Source: an uncultured Gemmiger sp. (GTDB taxonomy: Bacteria > Bacillota > Clostridia > Oscillospirales > Ruminococcaceae). From it: a DNA stretch of 33,711 nt. Shown in pieces: positions 8,307 to 17,353 of the stretch (its first letter is position 1; each line of letters opens with the position of its first letter). The notes below the pieces were generated by a model. The model worked only from the letters and a program-made list of their open reading frames with translations, was not told the origin of the DNA and did not search any database. Both the position numbers and the translations under genes were made by a program. The DNA is taken from contig CALXHO010000022.1 in the NCBI GenBank assembly GCA_944388125.1, positions 1 to 33,711 on the forward strand. The letters run 5' to 3'.

Positions 8307-8347
8307 CCCGCAAAACCGGAGCATTCCGGCGGCGCGGGTTTTGTTTT
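8307..8347 (+). terminator. Terminator after the 7301 gene
   Basis: CCCGC (8307-8311) pairs with GCGGG (8334-8338), enclosing an inner CCGGA/TCCGG hairpin, followed by TTTTGTTTT (8339-8347). Confidence 0.8.
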
Positions 8348-8381
8348 GCCCGGAGAGTTGCGCGCTGGACAGATGGATAAA

Positions 8382-8410
8382 TTGACATTCCAGGGAAATT
8401 TTGTTTTAAT
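8382..8410 (+). promoter_or_regulatory. Promoter for the topoisomerase pair
   Basis: Perfect TTGACA (8382-8387), 17-base spacer, TTTAAT (8405-8410) in an AT-rich patch that contrasts with the GC-rich surroundings. The leader to the parE-like start is about 105 bases. Confidence 0.8.
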
Positions 8411-8523
8411 AAATAGATGTATCCGCTTTTTGGCGGTGCATAACAGAGAGAAATACGTGTAGAAACTGCTCTTCGCGTACACAATAGAGATGGATGAGCT
8501 TTGGATGGAGGGGTAACCTTTTC

Positions 8524-10500
8524 ATGGCAAAAAAGCAGGAGTATGGCAACGAAAGCATCAAGAGCCTGAAAGGCGCTGACCGGGTACGCAAACGCCCGGC
8601 CGTTATTTTCGGTTCTGACGGTGTGGAGGGATGTGCCCACTCGATTTTTGAGATCGTCTCCAACTCGATCGACGAGGCCCGGGACGGTTACGGCAACAAG
8701 ATCAACGTCACCTTGTTTGAGGATCACTCGGTGGAGGTCGAGGACTTCGGCCGCGGTATCCCGGTAGACTACAACAAGGCGGAACAGCGCTGGAACTGGG
8801 ATCTGGTTTTCTGCGAACTGTATGCCGGCGGTAAATACGGTGAGGGCAGCGGTACCTATGATTTCAGCCTGGGTCTCAATGGCCTGGGCCTTTGTGCCAC
8901 CCAGTATGCCAGCGAGTGGATGACTGCCGATATTTACCGTGACGGCTGCCACTATCACCTGGATTTCAAGCACGGCGAGAATGTGGGCGGCCTCAAAAAG
9001 GAATCTTACTCTGGACGCCGCACCGGTTCCATCATCCGCTGGAAGCCGGATACTCAGGTTTTCACTGACATTGCGGTCACGCCGGAGACTTTCCGCGACA
9101 TGCTCAAGCGTCAGGCAGTGGTCAATGCCGGCATCACGCTGGTCTTTGACGACCGCTCCCAGGGCAAGAGCGAAAAGAGCGAGTACTATTACGAGAACGG
9201 CATCGTCGATTATACCAATGAGCTGGCGGGGGAGAACTCCCTGACGCCGGTGCACTTCTGCCAGGGCTCGGCCACCGGCCGGGACCGTGCCGACCAGCCT
9301 GAGTATGAAGTGCAGATGAATGTGGCGTTCTGCTTTTCCAACACGGTGCAGACGCTGGAATACTACCACAACTCCAGCTGGCTGGAACACGGGGGCAGCC
9401 CCGACCGGGCAGTGCGCCTTGCCTTTGTCAACCAGATCAATACCTGGCTGAAAAACAAGGGTCTCTACAAGAAAAACGAGAGCGCCATCACCTTTGCCGA
9501 TGTGCAGGACTGCCTGGTGCTGGTGTCGTCCAGTTTTTCCACCCGTACCAGCTACGAGAACCAGACCAAAAAGGCCATTACCAACAAGTTCGTGGCCCAG
9601 GCCATGACCGATTTCCTCAAGCACCAGCTGGAAGTCTACTTCATTGAGCATCCCGATGAGGCGGAGAAAGCCTGCAAGCAGGTGCTCATCAACAAGCAGA
9701 GCCGGGAGCATGCCGAGAAGGCCCGCATCAGCATCAAAAAGAACATCACTGCCCAGATGGACCTGGCCAACCGGGTGCAGAAGTTTGTCGATTGCCGCAC
9801 CAAGGACGTCACCCGCCGCGAACTCTACATCGTGGAGGGCGATTCCGCTATGGGCGCCGTCAAGACCAGCCGGGATTCGGAGTTCCAGGCCATCATGCCG
9901 GTGCGCGGCAAGATCCTCAACTGCCTCAAAGCCGATTACAGCCGTATCTTCAAGTCGGACATCATCACCGATCTGATCCGGGTCATGGGCTGCGGCGTTG
10001 AGTTGGGGGGCTCCCACAACAAGGACCTGTCAGCATTCCGCCTGGAGAATCTGCGGTTCAACAAGATCGTCATCTGTACCGATGCCGATGTGGACGGCTA
10101 CCAGATCCGTACGCTGATCCTGACCATGCTTTATCGCCTGACGCCTACCCTCATCAATGAGGGCTACGTCTATATTGCGGAAAGCCCCCTGTACGAGATC
10201 AACACCAAGACCAAAACCTACTTTGCCTATACCGAGCCGGAGAAGGCCAATATCCTCAAGCGCATCGGCGATGCAAAGTATACGATTCAGCGCTCCAAAG
10301 GTCTCGGCGAGAACGATCCCGAGATGATGTGGCTGACCACCATGAACCCCGAGAGCCGCCGTCTCATCAAGGTCATGCCCACCGACGCCGAAAAGACCGC
10401 CCAGGTGTTTGACCTGCTGCTGGGCGACAATCTGCAGGGCCGTAAGGAGCACATTGCCGAACATGGCGCCGAGTACCTCGACGACCTGGATCTGAGCTGA
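8524..10500 (+). CDS. parE: Type IIA topoisomerase subunit B, topoisomerase IV-like (divergent)
   Basis: A 658-residue ATPase/TOPRIM subunit. The GHKL ATPase motifs are present: Glu43 and Asn47 in EIVSNSIDEA, Asp74 in EDFGRGIP, and GLNGLGLCAT at 117-126. The transducer QTK motif is at 347-349, and the TOPRIM residues are EGDSA (438-442) and DADVD (520-524); RSKGLGE follows at 590-596. Overall it is clearly diverged from canonical GyrB; for example the segment usually reading INTxEGGTHE is INTWLKNKG here, and the ATP lid is unusual. The start at 8524 is preferred over one 30 bases upstream because GGAGGGG precedes it by 10 bases. It is paired with the subunit A gene 14 bases downstream. Strand-passing, probably decatenating, activity is inferred. 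Calling it topoisomerase IV rather than a second gyrase rests on divergence and the partner's C-terminus. Confidence 0.85.
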   Translation: MAKKQEYGNESIKSLKGADRVRKRPAVIFGSDGVEGCAHSIFEIVSNSIDEARDGYGNKINVTLFEDHSVEVEDFGRGIPVDYNKAEQRWNWDLVFCELYAGGKYGEGSGTYDFSLGLNGLGLCATQYASEWMTADIYRDGCHYHLDFKHGENVGGLKKESYSGRRTGSIIRWKPDTQVFTDIAVTPETFRDMLKRQAVVNAGITLVFDDRSQGKSEKSEYYYENGIVDYTNELAGENSLTPVHFCQGSATGRDRADQPEYEVQMNVAFCFSNTVQTLEYYHNSSWLEHGGSPDRAVRLAFVNQINTWLKNKGLYKKNESAITFADVQDCLVLVSSSFSTRTSYENQTKKAITNKFVAQAMTDFLKHQLEVYFIEHPDEAEKACKQVLINKQSREHAEKARISIKKNITAQMDLANRVQKFVDCRTKDVTRRELYIVEGDSAMGAVKTSRDSEFQAIMPVRGKILNCLKADYSRIFKSDIITDLIRVMGCGVELGGSHNKDLSAFRLENLRFNKIVICTDADVDGYQIRTLILTMLYRLTPTLINEGYVYIAESPLYEINTKTKTYFAYTEPEKANILKRIGDAKYTIQRSKGLGENDPEMMWLTTMNPESRRLIKVMPTDAEKTAQVFDLLLGDNLQGRKEHIAEHGAEYLDDLDLS

Positions 10501-10514
10501 AAGGAGGCGGGAAT

Positions 10515-12758
10515 ATGGCAAGAAAAAAGGAAAAGAAGATCGTTCCCGCCCGGCCGCAGCTGGGCGACAACGTGGAGATTCTCTCCGCCGGCACCGTGCT
10601 GGAAAGCGCCATCACCGATACGCTGGAAACCAATTATATGCCCTACGCGATGAGTGTCATCGTTTCCCGTGCTCTGCCCGAGATCGACGGCTTCAAACCG
10701 GCTCACCGCAAGCTGCTGTATACCATGTACACCATGGGCCTTCTGAAGGGCGCCCGGACCAAGTCTGCCAACATTGTGGGCAGCACCATGCATCTGAACC
10801 CCCACGGCGATCAGGCCATCTACGATACCATGGTCCGTATGGGCCGCGGCAATGAAAGCCTGCTGGTGCCCTATGTGGATTCCAAGGGCAACTTCGGCAA
10901 GGCGTACAGCCGGGACATGGCCTACGCCGCCTCCCGTTACACCGAGGCCAAGCTGGACCCGGTCTGCGAGGAGCTCTTCCGGGATATCGACAAGGAGACC
11001 GTGGATTTTGTGCCCAACTACGACGGCTCCACCACCGAGCCCACGCTGCTGCCGGTGACCTTCCCGACGATCCTCGCCAACAATACGCTGGGCATCGCCG
11101 TCGGCATGGCCAGCAACATCTGCTCTTTCAATCTGACGGAGCTGTGCAACGCCACCATCGCGCTGATGAAGGACGAGCAGGCCGACCTCTCCACCCTGAT
11201 GCCTGCCCCCGACTTCGTGGGCGGCGGCGCCATCCTGTACAATGCCGCCGAGATGCAGAACGTCTACGAAAACGGCCGGGGCAGCATCCGTGTCCGTGCC
11301 AAGTGGAGCTACGACAAGGAAAACAACTGCATTGATGTCACCCAGATCCCGCCCACGACCACCGTCGAGGCCATCATGGACAAGATCACCGAGCTGGTCA
11401 AGGCGGGGCGCATCAAAGAGATCAGCGACATGCGCGATGAGACCGACCTCAACGGCCTCAAACTGACCATTGACCTCAAGCGCGGCCAGGACCCCGACAA
11501 GCTGATGGCTCGTCTGTTCAAAGCAACCCCGTTGGAGGACAGCTTTGCCTGCAACTTCAACCTGCTCATCGGAGGCCAGCCCCGCGTACTGGGGGTGCGG
11601 GGCATTCTGCTGGAGTGGATTGCCTTCCGGGCTGAATGTGTCCGCCGCCGCACCTACTATGACCTCAAGGGCAAAGAAAAGCGCCTGCACCTGCTCAAAG
11701 GTCTGGCCGCCATCCTGCTGGACATTGACAAGGCCATCCGCATCGTCCGTGAGACCGCCGAGGAATCCGAGGTCGTCCCCAACCTGATGATCGGCTTCGG
11801 CATCGACGAGGTCCAGGCCGAGTATGTGGCCGAGATCAAGCTGCGCCATCTGAACAGGGAATACATCCTCAAGCGCACCGAGGAGATCTCTGAGCTGGAA
11901 AAGGATATCGCCGACCTGGAGGATGTCCTCAAACGTCCGGCCCGCATCAACAAGATCATCATGACCGAGCTGGCCGATGTGGCCAAGAAATACGGCCAGC
12001 CCCGCAAGAGCGAGATCCTGTACGAAATCCCCGATGCCGACGACGGCGACGAGGCGGAGGAAATCCCCGATTACCCCGTCACGCTGTTCTACACCCGGGA
12101 TGGTTACTTCAAGAAGATCACCCCCCAGAGCCTGCGCATGTCCGGCGAGCAGAAGCTCAAGGACGGGGACGAGATCGTCGCCACCATGGAGGCGTCCAAT
12201 GCGGTGGAGCTGCTCTTCTTTACCAACCACCACCAGGTGTACAAGTCCCGTGCGGCGGACTTCTCCGACGGCAAGGCCAGCGTGCTGGGCGATTATGTTG
12301 CCTCCCGCCTGGGCATGGAGGAAGGGGAAGTGCCTGTCTATATGGCAGTCACCTCCGATTACAGCGGATATATGCTCTTCTTCTTCCAGAACGGCAAGTG
12401 CGCCAAGGTCCCGCTGGCCAGTTACGAGACCAAGCAGAACCGAAAAAAGCTGCTCAAGGCATACAGTGACAAGGCTGAACTTGCCTGCATGATGCAGATG
12501 AAAGAGGAAGCGGAACTTGCCATCTACACCACGGGCAACCGGCTGATCCTGGCCGGCAGTGCGCTGATCCCGGCCAAGGCGACCCGTGATACAGCAGGCG
12601 TCAATGTGGTCACCCTCAAGAAAAATCAGAAAATCGCCAAAGTACAGCCGGCTGAAGGGCTGGAGTTTGCCAATCCCCACCGTTTCCGCGTCCGCAGTCT
12701 GCCGGCAGCGGGAGCTCTGCTGCGGCCGGAGGATACTTCCGAACAGCTGAGCCTGTAA
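10515..12758 (+). CDS. parC: Type IIA topoisomerase subunit A, topoisomerase IV-like (divergent)
   Basis: A 747-residue DNA-cleaving subunit. The winged-helix cleavage domain contains the catalytic Arg141-Tyr142 in SRYTEAKL, and a coiled-coil tower follows (about 380-470, ELEKDIADLEDVLKR region). The C-terminal domain (about 500-747) is weakly beta-propeller-like and I find no GyrA box (QRRGGKG), which argues for a topoisomerase IV-like rather than gyrase role. The quinolone-determining region reads LNPHGDQAIYD: Asn95 replaces the first His of the common HPHGD, and Gln100 sits where quinolone-sensitive enzymes carry Ser. AAAGGAGG precedes the ATG by about 7 bases. It is the last gene of a two-gene operon; no strong terminator is visible after it. 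Confidence 0.87.
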   Translation: MARKKEKKIVPARPQLGDNVEILSAGTVLESAITDTLETNYMPYAMSVIVSRALPEIDGFKPAHRKLLYTMYTMGLLKGARTKSANIVGSTMHLNPHGDQAIYDTMVRMGRGNESLLVPYVDSKGNFGKAYSRDMAYAASRYTEAKLDPVCEELFRDIDKETVDFVPNYDGSTTEPTLLPVTFPTILANNTLGIAVGMASNICSFNLTELCNATIALMKDEQADLSTLMPAPDFVGGGAILYNAAEMQNVYENGRGSIRVRAKWSYDKENNCIDVTQIPPTTTVEAIMDKITELVKAGRIKEISDMRDETDLNGLKLTIDLKRGQDPDKLMARLFKATPLEDSFACNFNLLIGGQPRVLGVRGILLEWIAFRAECVRRRTYYDLKGKEKRLHLLKGLAAILLDIDKAIRIVRETAEESEVVPNLMIGFGIDEVQAEYVAEIKLRHLNREYILKRTEEISELEKDIADLEDVLKRPARINKIIMTELADVAKKYGQPRKSEILYEIPDADDGDEAEEIPDYPVTLFYTRDGYFKKITPQSLRMSGEQKLKDGDEIVATMEASNAVELLFFTNHHQVYKSRAADFSDGKASVLGDYVASRLGMEEGEVPVYMAVTSDYSGYMLFFFQNGKCAKVPLASYETKQNRKKLLKAYSDKAELACMMQMKEEAELAIYTTGNRLILAGSALIPAKATRDTAGVNVVTLKKNQKIAKVQPAEGLEFANPHRFRVRSLPAAGALLRPEDTSEQLSL

Positions 12759-12818
12759 AGTTTTAAGACTTGATAGGGGAAAACAGGCAAAAAAACTGCC
12801 TTGTGCGGCACTTCCGGC

Positions 12819-12847
12819 TTGCAATCCGGGAAATTGTATGCTACACT
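12819..12847 (+). promoter_or_regulatory. Promoter for secG
   Basis: TTGCAA (12819-12824), 17-base spacer, TACACT (12842-12847) with a TG extended -10, about 36 bases before the secG start. Confidence 0.75.
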
Positions 12848-12882
12848 ACTATTTGCATTAGAATGTGAAGGAGAACTTTTCA

Positions 12883-13131
12883 ATGAGCGTTTACGAGATC
12901 GTTTTCGGCGTTATTCTGGTTGCCGTTTCGCTTTTCATCATCGTCTTTACTCTTGCACAGGAAAGCAAGGGCCAGGGCCTGTCCGCCGCCATCATGGGCG
13001 ACAACAGCTTTATGGCTGCCGGCCGTGAGCGCGGCATTGACGCCAAGCTGGCCAAGGCCACCAAGGTCTGCGGCGCGATCTTCTTTGTCGCGACGCTCGT
13101 TGTCTGCGTGCTCAGTGCGCGCCTTGGTTGA
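12883..13131 (+). CDS. secG: Preprotein translocase subunit SecG
   Basis: An 82-residue protein with two membrane segments (about 3-26 and 63-80) joined by a loop with the family's Gly/Ser-rich GQGLSAAIMG...FMAAGRERG pattern. SecG is the small accessory subunit of the SecYEG export channel. The start at 12883 is preferred over an in-frame ATG 18 bases upstream because GGAGAA precedes it at proper spacing and the product then begins MSVYEIVFGVILV, typical of SecG. Its position just upstream of rnr is the common Firmicutes arrangement. Confidence 0.93.
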   Translation: MSVYEIVFGVILVAVSLFIIVFTLAQESKGQGLSAAIMGDNSFMAAGRERGIDAKLAKATKVCGAIFFVATLVVCVLSARLG

Positions 13132-13151
13132 GCCGGTTGATTCGTTTTGGG

Positions 13152-13180
13152 ACGGTCCGCTGATGCAGCGGGCCGTTTCT
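13152..13180 (+). terminator. Hairpin after secG
   Basis: An 11-bp stem with one G-T pair (13152-13162 with 13166-13176) is followed by a short T-rich end. It probably separates secG from rnr at least partly. Confidence 0.6.
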
Positions 13181-13264
13181 GTGTGTACGCAAGTTTTTTC
13201 GTGGGAAAGATGAATTTGGGGAGTATGCCGGTTCTGGATATGGCCGTGCCCTCCCCGCGGAAGG

Positions 13265-13284
13265 ACCCTGCCGGACGGCAGGGT
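13265..13284 (+). other. Leader hairpin of rnr
   Basis: A perfect 8-bp stem with a 4-base loop (13265-13272 with 13277-13284) lies about 10 bases before the rnr ribosome site GGAGGAG. It could stabilise the 5' end or affect translation; no T run follows. Confidence 0.4.
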
Positions 13285-13308
13285 GACGTCATGGAGGAGT
13301 AAAATCAT

Positions 13309-15426
13309 ATGACAACTTTGAAGCAGAACATCCTGAAGGCTGTCAGACGCAAGCCGCACTACCTGCGGGAGCTTCAGTCGGAACTCAAGGTGGACGGCAA
13401 CCGTCTGCGCTATACCGTTTCCGCTATGGTGGCCTCGGGTGAGCTGACGATGAAAAACGGCCAGTATGCGCCTGGCCTTGCTACGGTAGAAAATGAAAAT
13501 CAGCCCGCCGCCATTCCCTGCACGCTGGTCAAGCTTGCTGCCCGGTTTGGTTTTGCTTCCCGGGATGACGGGGAAGGGGACATCTTCATTCCTGGCCGCG
13601 CCCTGCACGGCGCCATGCCCAAAGACAAGATCAAGGTCCGCCTGTTTGACCATCCCCGGGTGGAGGGCAGCGCCGAGGGCGAGGTCGTCGAGGTGACTGA
13701 GCCGCACAATACCATTGCAGGCACCGTTGTCCGTACCGACGACGGACGCCTGGCTCTGGAGCCGGATGGATGCAACGGCGTCAACCTCATCATCCGCAAG
13801 GGGGAGGACATGGGTGTCCGTCCCGGGGACAAGGCCGGTGCACTGCTCTCTCTGCGCAGCAGCCGCCATGCAGACCACCGGGTGTCCATCATGCAGCGCT
13901 TCGGCTCCTCCGAGGTGGCGGGGGAGTGCGCCAAGGCCATTCTCTACGGCCGTGAGGTGCGCCAGGAGTTCCCTGAGGAAGTGCTGGAGGAAGCCAAGGT
14001 TATTGGCCGCGCCCGCGTCACCCAGGCGGAGATCCAGCATCGCATGGACCTGCGCGGTATCCCCATTTTCACCATCGACTCCGCCGAAACCAAGGACATT
14101 GACGATGCCATCAGCCTGATGAAGCTCAATGACGGCGGGTATGAGCTGGGTGTCCACATCGCGGACGTCAGCCATTATGTCAAGCCGGACACGGAACTGG
14201 ACAAGGAAGCGTTTGAGCGTGCCACCAGCATTTATTATGCGGACAAGGTCATCCCCATGCTGCCCAAGCAGCTGTCCAACGGCATTTGCAGTCTGAACGA
14301 GGACGAGACCCGTCTGGCATTCTCCTGCCTGATGCAGCTGGATGCAAACGGCAATATCCGCCAGTACCGCTTTGTCAAGACCGTCATCCGCAGCCGCGTC
14401 AAGGGCGTGTACAAGGAGATCAACGCCCTGCTGGACGACACCGCAGACGAGGCCATCCGCGAGAAATATGCCGCCGTCTCGGCTCAGCTGCCGGTCATGC
14501 AGGAACTGTACGAAAAGCGTCTGGCTCTGCGCAAGGCCCGCGGCGGCCTGGACATCGAATCCACCGAGGCCAAGCTGGTCCTGGACGAGAAGGGCCGCTG
14601 TGTTGACGTGGTCAAGCGGGACCGCGGTGTCTCCGAGTGCATGATCGAGGAATTCATGCTGCTGGCCAACCAGTGTGCAGCCAATGCCGGCCGCACTCAC
14701 AAGGTACCGTTCCTCTATCGTATCCATGAGGCTCCCGATGCCGAGCGCCTGGAAAAGCTCATGACCATGCTCAAAGCCTGCGGGCTGGATGTCCGCTTCA
14801 AGGGCGAGACTCCCACCCAGCTGGAACTGGCTGCCCTGCTGGACAAGACCCGCGGCGAACCCATCCAGATCCCGGTGCACACCGGCATCCTGCGCAGCAT
14901 GCAGAAAGCAAAATATTCTCCCGAACCCAAGGGCCATTTCGGCCTGGTGCTGGAGGACTATGCCCACTTTACCAGTCCCATCCGCCGCTATCCCGACCTT
15001 GCCATTCATCGCATCCTCACCGACATGCTGCTGGGGGAGAGTACGCAGCAGCTGACTGCCCAGTATCAGGACTTTGCAGCCCGTGCCTGCGAGCAGTCCA
15101 GCCGCAAGGAAGTGGATGCCCAGCGCATCGAGCGTGACGTGGAGGACTGCTACAAGGCCGAGTATATGACGGCCCATCTGGGCGAGACGTACACCGGCAC
15201 CGTTTCGGGCATTACCCAGCGCGGCGTCTTTGTGGCGCTGGACAACAGCGTCGAGGGCTTTGTCCCTGCCGCTGAGCTCTGCAAGGGTGAACCGGTTGTC
15301 ACCGAGGGCGTGCGGATCTACGACCCCCTGACCGGCCGCCATTGGATGCTGGGTGATCCCATGCAGGTCCGCGCGGCAGCTGCCAACGTGCAGCTTGGCC
15401 GCATCGATTTTACCTTTGTGCCCTGA
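13309..15426 (+). CDS. rnr: Ribonuclease R
   Basis: A 705-residue processive 3'-to-5' hydrolytic exoribonuclease of the RNase II/R family, acting on structured RNA and in tmRNA-linked quality control. Order: N-terminal winged-helix (about 1-55), cold-shock-type OB domains (about 65-220), catalytic RNB domain (about 245-570) and a C-terminal S1 domain (about 625-700, YTGTVSGITQRGVFVAL). The metal-binding aspartates are visible in TIDSAETKDIDDAISL (Asp257, 263, 265, 266). It lacks the long Lys-rich tail of enterobacterial RNase R, as is usual for Firmicutes. GGAGGAG precedes the ATG. smpB, often next to it, is not here; the next gene is a radical SAM protein 28 bases downstream. Confidence 0.96.
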   Translation: MTTLKQNILKAVRRKPHYLRELQSELKVDGNRLRYTVSAMVASGELTMKNGQYAPGLATVENENQPAAIPCTLVKLAARFGFASRDDGEGDIFIPGRALHGAMPKDKIKVRLFDHPRVEGSAEGEVVEVTEPHNTIAGTVVRTDDGRLALEPDGCNGVNLIIRKGEDMGVRPGDKAGALLSLRSSRHADHRVSIMQRFGSSEVAGECAKAILYGREVRQEFPEEVLEEAKVIGRARVTQAEIQHRMDLRGIPIFTIDSAETKDIDDAISLMKLNDGGYELGVHIADVSHYVKPDTELDKEAFERATSIYYADKVIPMLPKQLSNGICSLNEDETRLAFSCLMQLDANGNIRQYRFVKTVIRSRVKGVYKEINALLDDTADEAIREKYAAVSAQLPVMQELYEKRLALRKARGGLDIESTEAKLVLDEKGRCVDVVKRDRGVSECMIEEFMLLANQCAANAGRTHKVPFLYRIHEAPDAERLEKLMTMLKACGLDVRFKGETPTQLELAALLDKTRGEPIQIPVHTGILRSMQKAKYSPEPKGHFGLVLEDYAHFTSPIRRYPDLAIHRILTDMLLGESTQQLTAQYQDFAARACEQSSRKEVDAQRIERDVEDCYKAEYMTAHLGETYTGTVSGITQRGVFVALDNSVEGFVPAAELCKGEPVVTEGVRIYDPLTGRHWMLGDPMQVRAAAANVQLGRIDFTFVP

Positions 15427-15454
15427 CAGGGCAGATGAAAACAGGAGGCTCCCT

Positions 15455-17353
15455 ATGCCCACAAACCGCGAGGATCCCCGGACCATGAACGCTGCCGAGG
15501 TGCAGCAGGCACTCAAACAGGTTCTGATGGAAGTGCAGAAACCTGCCCGCTACACAGGCGGTGAGTTCAACTCGGTTATCAAGGATGCCGACAAAATGGA
15601 TGTCCGGTTTGCGTTCTGCTTCCCGGACACCTATGAGATCGGCATGTCCTTTCTGGGTGAAAAGATCCTGTATGAGCTTTTGAACCGCCACGAAAACTGG
15701 TGGTGTGAGCGCGCCTTCATGCCCTGGACCGACATGAAAGCCCAGATGGAAGCCCACAACGTTCCGCTCTATACCCTGGAGAGCAAGACCCCGCTTTCCC
15801 AGTTCGACATCATCGGTTTTACGCTGGAATACGAGCTTTGCTATACCAATATTCTGGCCATGCTGCGCCTTTCCGGCATCCCGCTGCGGGCGGAGGATCG
15901 GGACGAGAGCTGGCCGCTCATCATCGCGGGCGGCCCCTGCGTCTGCAATGCCGAGCCCATGGCGGACTTCTTTGACGTCATGCAGCTGGGCGAGGGCGAG
16001 CAGATGCTTCAGGATATCTGCGCCGCAGTGGAAGAGGGCAAAAAACAGGGGCTGAACAAACAGCAGCTGTTGGAAAAGCTGGCTGGGATCCCCGGCGTCT
16101 ATATCCCGTCCTTCTATGATGTGACCTATCTGCCGGATGGCCGCATTGATTCGGTACGCCCCAATAACCCCCATGCTCCGGAAAAGATCACCAAGGCCAT
16201 CGTCAAGGACCTGGACACCTTTGTCCCGCCGGAAAATTTCATCGTCCCCATGATCGGTGCTGTGCAGGACCGCGCCTGTGTGGAGGTTCTGCGTGGCTGC
16301 GTGCGCGGCTGCCGTTTCTGCCAGGCGGGACAGATCTACCGCCCCTTCCGGGAACGCTCTCCCAAACTCATCAGCGATTCGGCCAGAGCATTGTGCCGCA
16401 ATACCGGCTATGATGAACTCAGCCTGACGAGCCTTTCCACCTCCGACCACTCCCAGCTGGAAGAGGTCCTTGACCGGCTCAACGCCTGGGCCGAAGCCGA
16501 CCACGTCAGCCTGTCGCTGCCCTCCCTGCGCGTGGACAACTTCTCCCAGAGCCTGGTGGAAAAGACCACCAAGGTCCGCAAGAGCGGCCTGACCTTTGCG
16601 GCTGAGGCCGGCACCCAGCGCCTGCGGGACGTCATCAATAAAAACGTCACCTGGGAGCAGATCGAGCGCACCTGCACCATCGCTTTCCGGGAAGGCTATA
16701 CCTCGGTCAAGCTCTATTTCATGATGGGCCTGCCCACCGAAACGCTGGAAGATATCAAGGGCATTGCCGATACCGCCCAGAAGGTCGTCGACCTGTATTA
16801 CAGCCTCGACCATGCCAAGGGCAAGGGCGTGCAGGTGACCATCAGCGTGGCCTGCTTTGTGCCCAAACCGGACACCCCCTTCCAGTTCTGCGCTCAGGAC
16901 CGCCGGGAGACGCTGCGGGAAAAGCAGAAGTATCTGCTCAGCTGTGTGCATTCCCGCAAGATCAAGGTCAACTACCATGACAGCGCCACCAGCGTGCTGG
17001 AAGGTGTCTTTGCCAAGGGAGACCGCCGCCTCGGCCGTGTCATCGAGATGGCGTTTGAAAACGGAGCTTTCTTTGACACCTGGGAAGAATACTTCGACTA
17101 TGACCGCTGGCTGGCGGCATTCCAAGCCTGCGGCATTGACCCGGACTTCTACAATTACCGGGAGATCGCTCTGGATGAGGTGACGCCGTGGGCGCATCTT
17201 GATGTGGGCGTCAGCCAGGCATTCCTGGCACGGGAGTATCAGAAAGCTCTGCGCGCCGAGACCACCCAGCCGTGCAACCGCCAGTGCAGCGGATGCGGCG
17301 CCAACAAACTGTTGGGAGGGCCCTGCTTTGAATACAGTAAGGATCTGGTTTGA
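15455..17353 (+). CDS. TIGR03960-type radical SAM protein
   Basis: A 632-residue radical SAM enzyme. The 4Fe-4S-binding CxxxCxxC is at Cys282, Cys286 and Cys289 within LRGCVRGCRFCQAG. Upstream (about 45-260) lies a B12-binding-like Rossmann region containing PDTYEIGMS and IIAGGPCVCNAEP, and the C-terminus has a second Cys cluster, CNRQCSGCG, that could hold metal. The architecture and the DUF2344 gene overlapping its 3' end match the TIGR03960/TIGR03936 pair found in many Clostridia; the reaction is not established to my knowledge. The start at 15455 has GGAGG 9 bases upstream. It follows rnr closely and may be co-transcribed with it. A tRNA or small-molecule modification role is only a guess. 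Confidence 0.9.
   Translation: MPTNREDPRTMNAAEVQQALKQVLMEVQKPARYTGGEFNSVIKDADKMDVRFAFCFPDTYEIGMSFLGEKILYELLNRHENWWCERAFMPWTDMKAQMEAHNVPLYTLESKTPLSQFDIIGFTLEYELCYTNILAMLRLSGIPLRAEDRDESWPLIIAGGPCVCNAEPMADFFDVMQLGEGEQMLQDICAAVEEGKKQGLNKQQLLEKLAGIPGVYIPSFYDVTYLPDGRIDSVRPNNPHAPEKITKAIVKDLDTFVPPENFIVPMIGAVQDRACVEVLRGCVRGCRFCQAGQIYRPFRERSPKLISDSARALCRNTGYDELSLTSLSTSDHSQLEEVLDRLNAWAEADHVSLSLPSLRVDNFSQSLVEKTTKVRKSGLTFAAEAGTQRLRDVINKNVTWEQIERTCTIAFREGYTSVKLYFMMGLPTETLEDIKGIADTAQKVVDLYYSLDHAKGKGVQVTISVACFVPKPDTPFQFCAQDRRETLREKQKYLLSCVHSRKIKVNYHDSATSVLEGVFAKGDRRLGRVIEMAFENGAFFDTWEEYFDYDRWLAAFQACGIDPDFYNYREIALDEVTPWAHLDVGVSQAFLAREYQKALRAETTQPCNRQCSGCGANKLLGGPCFEYSKDLV

Noticed and set aside
8269..10017. 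582-codon minus-strand ORF opposite parE
   Set aside because: Shadow ORF; it also crosses a terminator and the parE promoter on the other strand.
10287..12824. 845-codon minus-strand ORF opposite parC
   Set aside because: Same reason: low-complexity shadow translation, no ribosome site, and the opposite strand encodes a conserved enzyme.
12791..12831. Small hairpins between parC and secG as a terminator
   Set aside because: GGCA/TGCC and CCGG stems are short and lack a following T run.
13202..13260. Possible promoter TTGGGG-17-TATGGC before rnr
   Set aside because: Both hexamers are too far from consensus to list as a feature.
12880..15516. 878-codon minus-strand ORF opposite rnr and secG
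   Set aside because: Spans two well-supported plus-strand genes and resembles nothing.
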